Origin: an uncultured Colwellia sp.
Lineage (GTDB): Bacteria > Pseudomonadota > Gammaproteobacteria > Enterobacterales > Alteromonadaceae
Length of the DNA stretch: 21,416 nucleotides
Assembly: GCA_913020705.1 (NCBI GenBank)
Contig: CAJWBY010000069.1
Span: forward strand, 1-21,416
Direction: 5' to 3'
Shown in pieces: positions 9,622 through 19,284 of the stretch. The translations under genes and the position numbers were made by a program. How positions within the stretch are numbered: position 1 is the first letter of the stretch; every line of letters starts with the position of its first letter. A model generated the notes under the pieces. The model was given only the letters and a program-made list of their open reading frames with translations. It was not told where the DNA came from and made no database searches.

Positions 9622-10722
9622 ATGCTAATACGTAGTTTATTGTTAATAATCAGCTTATCTTTTTCAGCATTTTTGAATGCTGATGAATTAACTTTAAATA
9701 AAAATGCTCCGAAATCTTACATCGTTAAGAAAGGCGATACTTTGTGGGATATTTCAGAAATTTTCCTCAATCAACCTTGGTTATGGCCAAAGTTGTGGCG
9801 ATTAAATCCTGACATTAACAATCCGCATTTAATTTACCCTGGAGATGAACTTCGTTTAGTGTTTGATGAAAAAGGGCAGCCTATGCTCGTACGTGGCAAA
9901 CCTGAACTTAAATGGTCCCCTCGAGCGCGTGTACAGTTAAAAGATCAATCTGCTATTTCAAGTCTACCTCTAGATGTGATCTCACCTTATATTCAATACG
10001 GCAGTGTTTTATCACAAGATGAAATAGAAACACTTCCTTATGTTTTAGGTAGTGATGAAGGATATAAATCAAGTATTGATGGATTTAATGTTTATGTGAA
10101 TGAAGAATTAGAGTTGGGTCAAGGTTACGGCATTTATCAAAAGAAAGACGAAATATATGATCCAGAAACGGAAGCGTTCTTAGGATATAACATTCGAGTA
10201 GTGGCTACGGGCAAAATATTACGCACAGGTAATCTTGAAAATAATGTTCCTGCAACGCTTTACGTTGATGGCTCAAAACAAGAAATTCGTTCTGGTGATT
10301 TTATTCTTCCTATAAATGAAAACCAACAATATCCCTCTATTTTTAATTTGAAGCCTATAAATAAGTCATTACGTGGGCAGATTTTAAATAGTGCTAACGG
10401 GTTTAGAGAATTTGGAAAATTAGAAGTTGTGATGATTAACCTTGGTGCTGAACATGCTGTTGAGCAAGGAGATGTCGTATCAGTGAAGCGTGTTAGCCCA
10501 GGCGTTATTGAAACGAGCGAAGGCCCAATTTATAGTCAAGATGGCTCTCGCTGGAATCGCATGGCAAGTATAGATGATTCTGATTATAATATGCCAGAAG
10601 AAGTGGTAGGCGAAATGATGGTTTTTAAAGTATATCAAAAGGTCAGTTTAGCTTTGGTATTACGTTCAAGTAAACCACTTAGAGTATATGACATTATTAC
10701 CTCACCACTGGAAAATGATTAA
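9622..10722 (+). CDS. LysM-domain envelope protein
   Basis: 366-aa exported protein. Residues 1-20 are a signal peptide (basic MLIR, hydrophobic core, likely cut FLNA|DE). There is no lipobox cysteine, so the mature protein is expected to be periplasmic. A single LysM domain (about 32-80) carries the YIVKKGDTLWDIS start and the YPGDELRL end, indicating peptidoglycan binding; the insert with QPWLWPKLWRLNP is typical of this subgroup next to dprA. The remaining 280 residues have no domain I recognise and no visible catalytic motif. It is divergent from def and 54 bp upstream of dprA, an arrangement common in Alteromonadales and Vibrio. Weak ribosome-binding site (AGGCG). Function is unknown beyond cell-wall association. 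Confidence 0.88.
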   Translation: MLIRSLLLIISLSFSAFLNADELTLNKNAPKSYIVKKGDTLWDISEIFLNQPWLWPKLWRLNPDINNPHLIYPGDELRLVFDEKGQPMLVRGKPELKWSPRARVQLKDQSAISSLPLDVISPYIQYGSVLSQDEIETLPYVLGSDEGYKSSIDGFNVYVNEELELGQGYGIYQKKDEIYDPETEAFLGYNIRVVATGKILRTGNLENNVPATLYVDGSKQEIRSGDFILPINENQQYPSIFNLKPINKSLRGQILNSANGFREFGKLEVVMINLGAEHAVEQGDVVSVKRVSPGVIETSEGPIYSQDGSRWNRMASIDDSDYNMPEEVVGEMMVFKVYQKVSLALVLRSSKPLRVYDIITSPLEND

Positions 10723-10776
10723 CTATTAGGCTTTACTCTATTCAGAAATAAAATAGCTGTTCTTAAGGAGAAGACA

Positions 10777-11934
10777 GTGACAACGAAGCAAGCATCAGGT
10801 ATTGCAGTTTCACATGGGTGTGAGCATAAAGATAAAAGTGAGAGCCATTATTGGTTAGCGCTGAAACTTGTCCCGCGCTTAGCCAGCCACAAAAAGTTAA
10901 CCCTAGTTGAACTTTTTGGCGTAGAGCAGCTTTTTCATCCATCACAAGAATTATCATCACTGAATCTTACCCATAAGCAAATTTCGGCGATAAGGGCACC
11001 AGACTGGCTGAGAATTTCAAATATTATTGACGCGTCGCAAAGATGTGGCAGTTCCATCATTCCTATTACAGACTCCCGTTACCCGCTCAACCTAAAGCAA
11101 ATTTTTGATCCACCGCTTGTCTTGTTTGCACAAGGAAATATTGCGCTTTTAAATCAACAACAAATTGCAATGGTGGGTAGTCGAGATGCCAGTATTAACG
11201 GTCGAGATAACGCTTTCGAATTTGCCCAAAAGTTAGCTCAAGCTGGATTAGTTATCACCAGTGGATTAGCTTTAGGTATAGATGGTGCTGCTCATAAGGG
11301 CACTTTATCAGTTAAAGGTAAAACCATTGCCGTTGTCGCCACGGGATTAGATCAAGTGTACCCAGCGAGACATCGACTATTGGCAAAAAATATTCTTGAT
11401 AATTATGGTGCTATTATTAGCGAATTTGCACCGGGTACTCCGCCTAAGCCAGGGTATTTCCCAAAACGTAATCGAATAATTAGTGGTTTAAGTCTAGGGG
11501 TATTAGTTGTTGAAGCAACCATTAAGAGTGGCTCTTTAGTCACAGCTCGTTGTGCTATAGAACAGAACCGTGAAGTGTTTGCTATTCCAAGTACAATTAA
11601 TAACCCTCAGGCTAAAGGTTGTCATTGGCTCATTAAGCAAGGCGCTAAACTTGTCGATAATGTTGCCGATATAGTAGATGAAATAGAATTGTTGCCGAAA
11701 AGTAGTCTAAACTTAAGTATAGACTTAGAGAAAGAGCCTGCGTTAGAAGAAAGTGAAAAACAACACTTGTTTAACGATTCATTGTTAGCTAGTGTGGGTT
11801 ATGAAATTACTCCCGTAGATATTGTGATTTCTCGAAGTGAGCTACCTATAGACGTAGTCTTGACTCGATTAACAATTTTAGAGCTTAAAGGCCTGGTTGC
11901 TACGGTTCCAGGAGGTTATCTAAGAGTAAAGTAG
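10777..11934 (+). CDS. dprA: DNA-processing protein DprA (Smf)
   Basis: Cytosolic protein that binds incoming single-stranded DNA during transformation and loads RecA; it is also conserved in species with no known competence. The 385 aa start at GTG 10777, fixed by a strong AAGGAG site 6 nt upstream. That start gives about 22 polar residues before the first conserved segment. A SAM-like N-terminal region (about 24-85) precedes the DprA Rossmann domain, which shows VGSRDAS (133-139), SGLALGIDGAAH (162-173), the ATGLDQVYPARH block (188-199), FPKRNRIISGLS and SGSLVTARCA. The C-terminal DML1-like winged helix spans about 315-385. smg follows after 9 bp in the same operon. Confidence 0.96.
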   Translation: MTTKQASGIAVSHGCEHKDKSESHYWLALKLVPRLASHKKLTLVELFGVEQLFHPSQELSSLNLTHKQISAIRAPDWLRISNIIDASQRCGSSIIPITDSRYPLNLKQIFDPPLVLFAQGNIALLNQQQIAMVGSRDASINGRDNAFEFAQKLAQAGLVITSGLALGIDGAAHKGTLSVKGKTIAVVATGLDQVYPARHRLLAKNILDNYGAIISEFAPGTPPKPGYFPKRNRIISGLSLGVLVVEATIKSGSLVTARCAIEQNREVFAIPSTINNPQAKGCHWLIKQGAKLVDNVADIVDEIELLPKSSLNLSIDLEKEPALEESEKQHLFNDSLLASVGYEITPVDIVISRSELPIDVVLTRLTILELKGLVATVPGGYLRVK

Positions 11935-11943
11935 GGGCTAATT

Positions 11944-12417
11944 ATGTTTGATATCCTGATGTATCTATTTGAAAATTATATACATAGTGAAGCCGAGATT
12001 ATGGTGGATCATGAGTCATTAACTGATGAACTTACCCGAGCAGGTTTTCATCAAGACGAGATATATAAAGCGCTAAGTTGGTTAGAAAAACTAGCCGCTC
12101 TGCAAGACACCGAAGCTTATCCATATCTCACGCGAGTAGGTCGTCGTTCAGTTCGTGTTTATATTGATGATGAAATGCAATTGCTTGATGTGGAATGTCG
12201 AGGTTTTCTTTTATTTTTAGAGCAAGTCAATGTGCTTGATTTTACTACACGAGAAATGGTGATTGATCGTGTTATGGAATTAGACACTAAATTCTTTTCT
12301 CTTGATGACCTTAAATGGGTTGTACTCATGGTGTTATTTAATGTGCCTGGTAAAGAGAGTGCGTACTCACAAATGGAAGATCTTATTTTTGATGAACAAG
12401 ATGGTCCATTACACTAA
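11944..12417 (+). CDS. smg: Smg protein (DUF494 family)
   Basis: 157-aa cytosolic protein of the DUF494/Smg family, exactly the E. coli length. The conserved start [12 protein letters not shown] and the acidic helical body (many E and D, predicted coiled or helical segments) are typical. The molecular role is not established; the name only reflects its position next to smf/dprA. It begins 9 bp after the dprA stop, behind a G-rich ribosome-binding site (GTAGGGG), so it is almost certainly cotranscribed and perhaps translationally coupled with dprA. Confidence 0.93.
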   Translation: MFDILMYLFENYIHSEAEIMVDHESLTDELTRAGFHQDEIYKALSWLEKLAALQDTEAYPYLTRVGRRSVRVYIDDEMQLLDVECRGFLLFLEQVNVLDFTTREMVIDRVMELDTKFFSLDDLKWVVLMVLFNVPGKESAYSQMEDLIFDEQDGPLH

Positions 12418-12432
12418 ATGTAAATCGTAAAG

Positions 12433-12463
12433 TTCACTTAAACCTCTCTAATTATGGCATAAT
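12433..12463 (+). promoter_or_regulatory. Possible promoter for the zinc-ribbon gene
   Basis: CATAAT at 12458-12463 resembles a -10 element, with TTCACT at 12433-12438 as a poor -35 at a long 19-bp spacing. The 75-bp gap after smg leaves room for a separate start, but readthrough from dprA-smg is equally likely. Confidence 0.25.
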
Positions 12464-12492
12464 GACTTCAACAATAATCTGGTGAATGCATT

Positions 12493-13050
12493 ATGCCCAA
12501 TTCCGATAAACCTTTATTTTCTCAGCACGAACATGCCTTAGAAAAAGCGTATGAAGTGTGCCCAGAATGCGGTAGTGAAATTGTTATAAAGAATAGTAAA
12601 TCAGGAAAGTTTTTTGGTTGTGCTTCTTACCCTACTTGTGATTTTACAAGACCAGTCGTTGAACATGAACGTGTTGAAGATAAAGTTTTAGCGGGTACTC
12701 AATGTCCTGAATGCCAGCATGAACTGGCGGTAAAACAAGGTCGATATGGTATGTTTATCGGCTGTACAAATTATCCTGAATGTCATCATATTGAACATGA
12801 TGAAGTTTCTGATAGTGTGGAAGTTGGCTGCCCTAGTTGTAAAAAGGGACAGTTAATTGAAAGACTAAGTCGTTTTGGCAAAGCGTTTTATGCATGTAAC
12901 TCATATCCAAAATGTAAGTATGCGGTCAACCATCAACCTGTTGAAGAAACATGTCAAAAATGTGGTTTTGGCTTGTTACTGAAAAGGAATATGGCTGCAG
13001 GAGAGAAACTTCAGTGTGCTCAGAAAAAGTGTAGCCACTTTCAAAAGTAA
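12493..13050 (+). CDS. yrdD: Topoisomerase I-type zinc-ribbon protein (YrdD-like)
   Basis: 185-aa protein made almost entirely of four consecutive C4 zinc ribbons like those at the C-terminus of DNA topoisomerase I. Cysteine pairs: CPECG/CASYPTC, CPECQ/CTNYPEC, CPSCK/CNSYPKC, and a divergent fourth CQKCG/CAQKKC. No toprim or catalytic tyrosine domain is present, so it is not a topoisomerase. The family is expected to bind nucleic acid, with unknown function. E. coli YrdD has a comparable length (about 180 aa) and sits near smg and tsaC. The gene ends at the terminator shared with purK. Confidence 0.92.
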   Translation: MPNSDKPLFSQHEHALEKAYEVCPECGSEIVIKNSKSGKFFGCASYPTCDFTRPVVEHERVEDKVLAGTQCPECQHELAVKQGRYGMFIGCTNYPECHHIEHDEVSDSVEVGCPSCKKGQLIERLSRFGKAFYACNSYPKCKYAVNHQPVEETCQKCGFGLLLKRNMAAGEKLQCAQKKCSHFQK

Positions 13051-13078
13051 AAAAGCGAGTTAATAACTCGCTTTTTTA
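13049..13078. terminator. Bidirectional terminator between yrdD-like gene and purK
   Basis: Stem GCGAGTT (13055-13061) with AACTCGC (13065-13071), a 3-nt loop, flanked by six A on the left and six T on the right. The symmetric A- and T-runs fit termination of both converging units. It overlaps the final codon of the zinc-ribbon gene and ends about 20 bp from the purK stop. Confidence 0.9.
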
Positions 13079-13098
13079 TTTTAAACAATCCTCGAAGA

Positions 13099-14256
13099 TT
13101 ATCTAACGTTATCTAAATATTTTGTAGAAAAATCGGCTAGATCAGGGAACGATTCATTATCTAATAGATTGGCGAGTTGAGATAAACGATGTGCTAATTC
13201 TACTTCTGAATTACCACTAACATTTAAATGTCCCATTTTTCTGCCCGCACGCTTTTCTTTGTTGTACCAATGCACAGTTAAACTTGGTATGGCTAAAATT
13301 TCATTAGGTATAGTGTTTTCACCTAATATGTTTACCATTGCCGTTGGGCGTATCAACGCTGTACTACCAAGGGGTAAGCCACAAATTGCACGTAAATGAT
13401 TTTCAAACTGGCAAGTATCAGCGCCTTGCTGTGTCCAATGACCCGAATTATGCACACGAGGTGCTATTTCGTTAACGAGTAATTCCTCACCCACTTGAAA
13501 AAACTCTATTGCTAAAACACCGACATAATCGAGTTTTTCCGTTAATTGCTTGAAGGCTTCACTAGCTTGGTTTTGTAATTTTTCATTTGATGGCGCAGCA
13601 ACAGATACACTTAAAACCCCATTAGTATGATGATTTTCAGTTAGAGGATAAACTGCTATCTCACCCAATGTACTTCTTGCTCCGACCAAAGAGATTTCGC
13701 GATCAAAAGGTACCATCTGTTCTGCTACTATGCCTTGTGGTACAGACGAAGTGGCTGCTTCAATGAAAGCTGACATATCTTGCCATATAGCATCCGCTTG
13801 ATCAGCAGACTTCATGCGCCATTGGCCTTTACCGTCGTAACCTTCTAAAGCGCTTTTAAAAATAATAGGCAGATCAAGTTCAGTTAGCGCTTGCTCAAAA
13901 TCGACTTTGTTTTCGATGATAAAATGCTTTGCGTTAGCAACAGAACAAGATTCAAGTAGATTTTTCTCTAAACGGCGATCGCCACCAATTTTAATCGCTT
14001 GGCTGTTTGGTTTCAGTTTTCCTGAAGCTTCACATAACGCAAGAATGTCATGAGCAACATGTTCAAATTCTGCTGTGATAACGTCTGCTTCGACTATACC
14101 ATCCGTTAATGAGCCATACTTATACTCTGGGCTTATAGGGTGTACAACTTCATTTGTACGAACATCAAATGCTTTTACATCCATACCTAAATGTGAGCCC
14201 ACTAAATCCATCATACGAGCTAATTGACCTGCGCCTAATACCAATACTTTCTTCAT
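13099..14256 (-). CDS. purK: 5-(carboxyamino)imidazole ribonucleotide synthase PurK
   Basis: ATP-grasp enzyme that converts AIR, bicarbonate and ATP to N5-CAIR in de novo purine synthesis; its unstable product goes to PurE. The 385 aa include the N-terminal nucleotide-fold motif GAGQLARMM (8-16), TAEFEHV (61-67), the ATP-grasp loop SALEGYDGKGQW (135-146), and the metal/ATP motif NEIAPRVHNSGHWT in the C-terminal half. E. coli PurK is shorter (355 aa). It lies 13 bp downstream of purE in a two-gene unit ending at the 13049-13078 terminator. Confidence 0.97.
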   Translation of the reverse strand: MKKVLVLGAGQLARMMDLVGSHLGMDVKAFDVRTNEVVHPISPEYKYGSLTDGIVEADVITAEFEHVAHDILALCEASGKLKPNSQAIKIGGDRRLEKNLLESCSVANAKHFIIENKVDFEQALTELDLPIIFKSALEGYDGKGQWRMKSADQADAIWQDMSAFIEAATSSVPQGIVAEQMVPFDREISLVGARSTLGEIAVYPLTENHHTNGVLSVSVAAPSNEKLQNQASEAFKQLTEKLDYVGVLAIEFFQVGEELLVNEIAPRVHNSGHWTQQGADTCQFENHLRAICGLPLGSTALIRPTAMVNILGENTIPNEILAIPSLTVHWYNKEKRAGRKMGHLNVSGNSEVELAHRLSQLANLLDNESFPDLADFSTKYLDNVR

Positions 14257-14269
14257 GAAATATTTTCGC

Positions 14270-14755
14270 TTACTCTGCTGGGTTAGGGTTATTTAAAATA
14301 TTTTCAGTTTGTTCCTTTCTGAATTTTTCAATGTTATCCATAATCGTTTGATCAGACGTTGCTAAAATTTGTGCCGCGAGCAAACCAGCGTTTGCAGCAC
14401 CTGCATTACCAATAGCTAATGTACCTACAGCAATACCTTTTGGCATTTGAACAATTGAAAGTAACGAATCTTGACCACTTAACGCTTTAGATTGAACAGG
14501 TACACCTAAAACAGGTAATGGAGTGAATGCAGCTGCCATACCCGGTAAGTGTGCCGCGCCGCCAGCACCAGCAATGATAACTTTAATACCTCGGTCTTTA
14601 GCGCCTTCAGCATATTCTGCTAATAAATGTGGTGTTCTGTGAGCTGAAACAACTTTTGTTTCATAAGCAACATTAAGTAAATCTAGCATATCTGTAGCAT
14701 GCTTCATTGTTGGCCAATCTGATTTTGACCCCATGATAATTCCTACTTTCATCAT
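14270..14755 (-). CDS. purE: N5-carboxyaminoimidazole ribonucleotide mutase PurE (class I)
   Basis: Catalyses N5-CAIR to CAIR in purine synthesis. The 161 aa show the class I signatures GSKSDWPTM (9-17), SAHRTP (37-42, catalytic H39) and [14 protein letters not shown]. The class I type is consistent with a PurK partner next door. Two adjacent ATGs (14755 and 14752) are possible starts; the second would give [13 protein letters not shown], closer to many family members. It is the first gene of purE-purK. A TATAAT-type -10 lies about 60 bp upstream, and I found no obvious PurR box. Confidence 0.97.
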   Translation of the reverse strand: MMKVGIIMGSKSDWPTMKHATDMLDLLNVAYETKVVSAHRTPHLLAEYAEGAKDRGIKVIIAGAGGAAHLPGMAAAFTPLPVLGVPVQSKALSGQDSLLSIVQMPKGIAVGTLAIGNAGAANAGLLAAQILATSDQTIMDNIEKFRKEQTENILNNPNPAE

Positions 14756-14816
14756 TTATCACCTTGGTAATTTGTTACTAAGAACGAGGTACATTAACCC
14801 CAAAAATAAGGCGCGT

Positions 14817-14822
14817 ATTATA
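14817..14822 (-). promoter_or_regulatory. Probable -10 element of the purEK promoter
   Basis: On the minus strand this is a perfect TATAAT followed by a GC-rich discriminator (ACGCGCC), placing a start about 55-60 nt before purE. No good -35 is seen at 16-18 bp, so the promoter would be weak or activator-dependent. Confidence 0.45.
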
Positions 14823-14895
14823 CCTATCTTTCGCTCAATACGGAAATATTCTCTTAAGAAGTTGTTGAAAAAAACATCAGGAATTGTTCTTAGTA

Positions 14896-14960
14896 CTTTA
14901 GTCGACTCTAGACTAAAGGATCATTGGTTAAAAGTATAAATTATGTACACTAAAAGTATA
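14896..14960 (+). promoter_or_regulatory. Inverted repeat and paired direct repeats upstream of the acyl-CoA synthetase gene
   Basis: A perfect 8-bp inverted repeat (CTTTAGTC at 14896-14903 and GACTAAAG at 14911-14918, 7-bp spacer) is followed by two copies of TAAAAGTATA at 14929-14938 and 14951-14960, whose starts are 22 bp apart (about two helical turns). This layout suggests operator sites for a regulator of the gene at 15021 or of purE. It matches no operator I can name. A TTGGTT/TACACT pair (14924-14929, 14946-14951, 16-bp spacer) is a weak promoter candidate. Confidence 0.4.
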
Positions 14961-15020
14961 GTTGAAGGGGATGAGTATGAAAATAAGCATATAAGCCCTT
15001 TGTGATAATGAGGAAAGACA

Positions 15021-16643
15021 ATGAACAGTATTTATAACCAAGGGCTAGAAAAGGTAGCTGCCAATAGCCAGCCCTTAACACCAATTAACTTTTTGAATCG
15101 CACTGCTGATGTTTCCCCTGAAAGAGTTGCTATTATCCATGGTAAGAAAAAAATCACTTATCAAGAATATCGTAAAAATGTTCGACGTTTGGCATCGGCA
15201 TTAATGCAACACGGTGTTAAGCCAGGTAATACAGTGGCAATTATGGCTGCGAATATACCAGCCTTTCTAGACGCTCACTATGGTGTGCCGTTAACGGGTG
15301 CAGTATTACATTCTATAAATATCCGTTTAGACGCTGAAAGTATTGCCTTTCTTTTTGATCATGGGGAGTGCGATGTGCTGTTAACCGATACAGCTTTTTC
15401 AAGTGTAGTTAAAAAAGCGCTGCTGTTATGTTCACGACAACCATTGATTATTGATATCGACGATGTCACGAGTGAAGGGGGCGAGCGTTTGGGCTGTATT
15501 GAATATCAAGACCTGCTTGCCGAAGGTAATGAAAATTTCACAGGAAATTTGATTCATGATGAATGGCAGGCGCTGGCGTTGAATTACACTTCAGGAACAA
15601 CGGGTAATCCGAAGGGCGTGGTTTATTCTCACCGTGGTGCTTATTTGAACTCTTTAGGTAATAACATGATTTGGCCATTAGGTAATGAATCAGTATATCT
15701 ATGGACGCTGCCGATGTTTCATTGTAATGGCTGGTGCTTTCCGTGGACTGTTGTTGCAATGGGGGGAGCACAAGTTTGCTTGAGACAAGTAGAAGTGGGG
15801 GCTATTATTGAAAGTTTGATTAAGCATAATGTCAGCCATTTTTGCGGTGCACCGATTGTATTAAATATGATTTTAAATGCGGACAAAGAGCTATTAGCAA
15901 AGATACCTCGTGGTGTTAGTATAATGACTGCTGGCGCACCGCCACCAGCATCGGTAATAAAGGGCATGGAAACTATGGGCTTTGATATTACTCAAGGTTA
16001 TGGTTTAACAGAAGTTTATGGCCCTTGTGTGGTTAGTGAGTGGAAAGATGAATGGAATGATAAAAGCGATGATGAGCGAGCGGCCTTAAAAGCACGGCAA
16101 GGCGTGCGTTATCCAACACAAGAAGAAGTTGATGTTTTAGACCCCGAAACGATGCAACCTGTGCCTTGTAATGCTGAAACCATCGGTGAAATTATGTTTC
16201 GTGGTAATAGCATGATGAAAGGCTATTTAAAAAATGAAAAAGCGACTAATGAGGCTTTTAAACATGGTTGGTTCCATTCAGGGGATTTAGCCGTTAAGCA
16301 TCCTGATGGTTATATAGAAATACGAGATCGTTCGAAAGATATTATTATCTCCGGTGGTGAAAACATATCTTCTGTAGAAATAGAGAGTGTTTTATATCAA
16401 CATCCAGATATTTTAGAAGCAGCAGTTGTTGCTAAACATGATGAAAAATGGGGAGAAACACCCTGCGCCTTTGTTTCTTTAAAACGTGGTCGAAGTGCTA
16501 CAGAGCAAGATATAATAAAATTTTGTCGAGAGCATATGGCTAGATTTAAAACCCCTAAAAGCATCATATTTAGTGATTTGCCAAAAACTTCTACGGGTAA
16601 AGTACAAAAATTTGTTTTACGAGAAAAAGTGAAAAGTCTCTGA
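15021..16643 (+). CDS. AMP-forming acyl-CoA synthetase (medium-chain / AlkK- or DmdB-like)
   Basis: 540-aa cytosolic enzyme of the ANL superfamily that activates a carboxylic acid with ATP and joins it to CoA. Motifs in order: P-loop YTSGTTGNPKG (189-199), TAGAPPP (303-308), QGYGLTE (325-331), GWFHSGDL (416-423), RSKDIIISGGENIS (437-450), and the C-terminal catalytic Lys in PKTSTGKVQK (K527). The MFHCNGWCFPW segment and overall length fit the group containing AlkK-type medium-chain fatty-acid and methylmercaptopropionyl-CoA (DmdB) ligases; substrate cannot be decided from sequence. A GAGGAAA ribosome-binding site supports the start. It stands as a single-gene unit between purE and tsaC, where I would expect these two to be neighbours in related genomes. 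Confidence 0.93.
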   Translation: MNSIYNQGLEKVAANSQPLTPINFLNRTADVSPERVAIIHGKKKITYQEYRKNVRRLASALMQHGVKPGNTVAIMAANIPAFLDAHYGVPLTGAVLHSINIRLDAESIAFLFDHGECDVLLTDTAFSSVVKKALLLCSRQPLIIDIDDVTSEGGERLGCIEYQDLLAEGNENFTGNLIHDEWQALALNYTSGTTGNPKGVVYSHRGAYLNSLGNNMIWPLGNESVYLWTLPMFHCNGWCFPWTVVAMGGAQVCLRQVEVGAIIESLIKHNVSHFCGAPIVLNMILNADKELLAKIPRGVSIMTAGAPPPASVIKGMETMGFDITQGYGLTEVYGPCVVSEWKDEWNDKSDDERAALKARQGVRYPTQEEVDVLDPETMQPVPCNAETIGEIMFRGNSMMKGYLKNEKATNEAFKHGWFHSGDLAVKHPDGYIEIRDRSKDIIISGGENISSVEIESVLYQHPDILEAAVVAKHDEKWGETPCAFVSLKRGRSATEQDIIKFCREHMARFKTPKSIIFSDLPKTSTGKVQKFVLREKVKSL

Positions 16644-16656
16644 TAAGCACTCATTA

Positions 16657-16705
16657 TTTTATTCCACCTAAATAAGTTCTTTGGGTGGAATAAAACACTT
16701 ATTTT
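16657..16705 (+). terminator. Probable terminator after the acyl-CoA synthetase gene
   Basis: A perfect 12-bp inverted repeat (TTTTATTCCACC at 16657-16668 with GGTGGAATAAAA at 16684-16695) encloses a 15-nt loop. The downstream sequence is only moderately T-rich, so termination may be inefficient. The repeat begins 14 bp after the stop codon. Confidence 0.6.
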
Positions 16706-16724
16706 ATCTCTCTAATAAACTGAG

Positions 16725-16730
16725 TATAAT
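16725..16730 (+). promoter_or_regulatory. Probable -10 element for tsaC-hemF
   Basis: Perfect TATAAT with no recognisable -35. A start near 16737 would leave a leader of only about 28 nt before the tsaC ATG, and that leader contains no Shine-Dalgarno sequence. Confidence 0.4.
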
Positions 16731-16764
16731 CCACCAATCACTTATCTATGTTTCATTTTTATTT

Positions 16765-18221
<1,457 letters not shown>

Positions 18222-18549
18222 TTAATGTGAGTGAGAATTAATCTCCTGATTTTTTCTCCTCTTGTTTCTACGACAAAAATAGTTTGTTTAGCTTTATAAA
18301 ATATAGACTTTATTTTGATAAACACAGTCTCTAAAATTTGAGAGTCGATAGCCTGTCTATTTTTATGTAATACCATTTTGTTAAGCCTGTTAAATTCCCC
18401 ACCTACACTTACTTTTCTATTTTATCTTTAGTCATGCATAAAAATGTTAAAAACAAGAGCATTTATTTGAGCTAGGTCAAATTTATTATTTTGAGTACCT
18501 ATAAAATCATCGCCATTAAGTACCCACAAAAATTATAGAGATTATACTC
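18222..18549. other. 328-bp intergenic region between hemF and the ompW-like gene
   Basis: No supportable gene is present. The left half holds only a weak GAGA/TCTC hairpin shortly after hemF and AT-rich sequence. The right third holds the FNR/CRP-like palindrome and promoter described separately. An antisense open frame ending inside hemF (18149-18376) has no recognisable protein features and is treated as chance. Confidence 0.6.
18466..18507 (+). promoter_or_regulatory. FNR/CRP-family binding site and promoter for the ompW-like gene
   Basis: The palindrome TTTGAGCTAGGTCAAA (18466-18481) resembles the FNR box TTGAT-N4-ATCAA, with TTGAG-CTAG-GTCAA. A -10 candidate (TATAAAAT, 18500-18507) follows, and depending on the register used the palindrome centre (18473.5) falls at about -38 to -41 from the inferred start. 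That is close to the -41.5 of class II FNR/CRP-activated promoters. OmpW is known to respond to oxygen through FNR in E. coli, which supports the reading. The two outer positions of the box deviate from consensus. Confidence 0.55.
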
Positions 18550-19247
18550 ATGAAAAAAAGTTTACTCACATTGGCAGTTATATCATCGCTTTCTTTAAAT
18601 GTTATTGCGGAAGATTATAAAGCAGGAGACATTGTTGTTCGTGGTGGTGCTACTATGGTAGTAACCGACAGCGGTAAATCAGGTGTTTATGTTGAAGCAT
18701 TAGGTGGTGATACACCATTATCAATTTCAGTAGATGATAATACTCAACTTGGTTTGAATTTTGTTTACTTCTACGATAATAATTGGGCCGTTGAGGTTTA
18801 GCTGCTACACCATTTACTCATGATGTAACTATTCATGACCCACAAAGTATTTCAGGTGGCCTGTTTGGTGCAGATGTTGACGGCGCAACTTTAGCTGAAG
18901 TTACACACTTACCTCCAACAATTAGCGCACTTTACTACTTTGATAGTGCTTCGGATATTAAACCTTATGTTGGCGTTGGCATTAATTACACTATTTTCTT
19001 TGACGAAGACTTTAAGAACACACCTAAATCATTAGGTTTTAGTGAATTAGAACTTGATAGTTCGTTTGGGATTTCAGTACAAATAGGTGCAGATTATCAG
19101 TTAGATGATAAATGGCATGTAAATGCTTCTGCACGCTATATTGATATTGGAACTGAAGCTAACTTTAAAATTGGTGACGTCAAAGGTTCTGCTTCAATAG
19201 ATGTTGACCCTATGGTTTACTCCATCATGTTAGGATATAAGTTTTAA
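18550..19247 (+). pseudogene. ompW: ompW-family outer-membrane protein gene with a one-base frameshift
   Basis: OmpW proteins are small 8-stranded beta-barrels of the outer membrane with a hydrophobic channel. The first frame encodes a signal peptide (residues 1-20, likely cut VIA|ED) and the barrel start through NNWAVEV, then stops at TAG 18799-18801. The homologous protein continues at once in another frame (LAATPFTHDV, then YYFDSASDIKPYVGVGINYT) to TAA 19245-19247, ending in the YKF terminus typical of outer-membrane barrels. One added T in the TTT run at 18797-18799 would restore a 232-aa protein with its terminal Phe. Both halves look intact apart from this, so the break is recent or a sequencing error. 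Regulated probably by the FNR-like site upstream. Confidence 0.88.
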
Positions 19248-19284
19248 TCGCTATTTATAGCAATAACCCATAATAAAGCTTATA

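Noticed and set aside
12493..13050. DNA topoisomerase I fragment
   Set aside because: Zinc ribbons alone with a proper start and stop and the length of YrdD; this is a stand-alone family, not a truncated topA.
14756..14880. PurR operator upstream of purEK
   Set aside because: No match to the ACGCAAACG-type palindrome was found on either strand.
14733..14939. 68-codon frame on + overlapping the purE start
   Set aside because: It is antisense to the beginning of purE and then crosses the promoter region; no ribosome-binding site and no recognisable protein features.
16681..16764. Upstream extension of tsaC to TTG 16681
   Set aside because: Would start within the terminator stem of the preceding gene and before the TATAAT at 16725; the added 28 residues do not resemble TsaC.
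18328..18345. CTCT/AGAG imperfect dyad in the hemF-ompW spacer
   Set aside because: Short stem with mismatches and no T-tract; not distinguishable from chance in AT-rich DNA.
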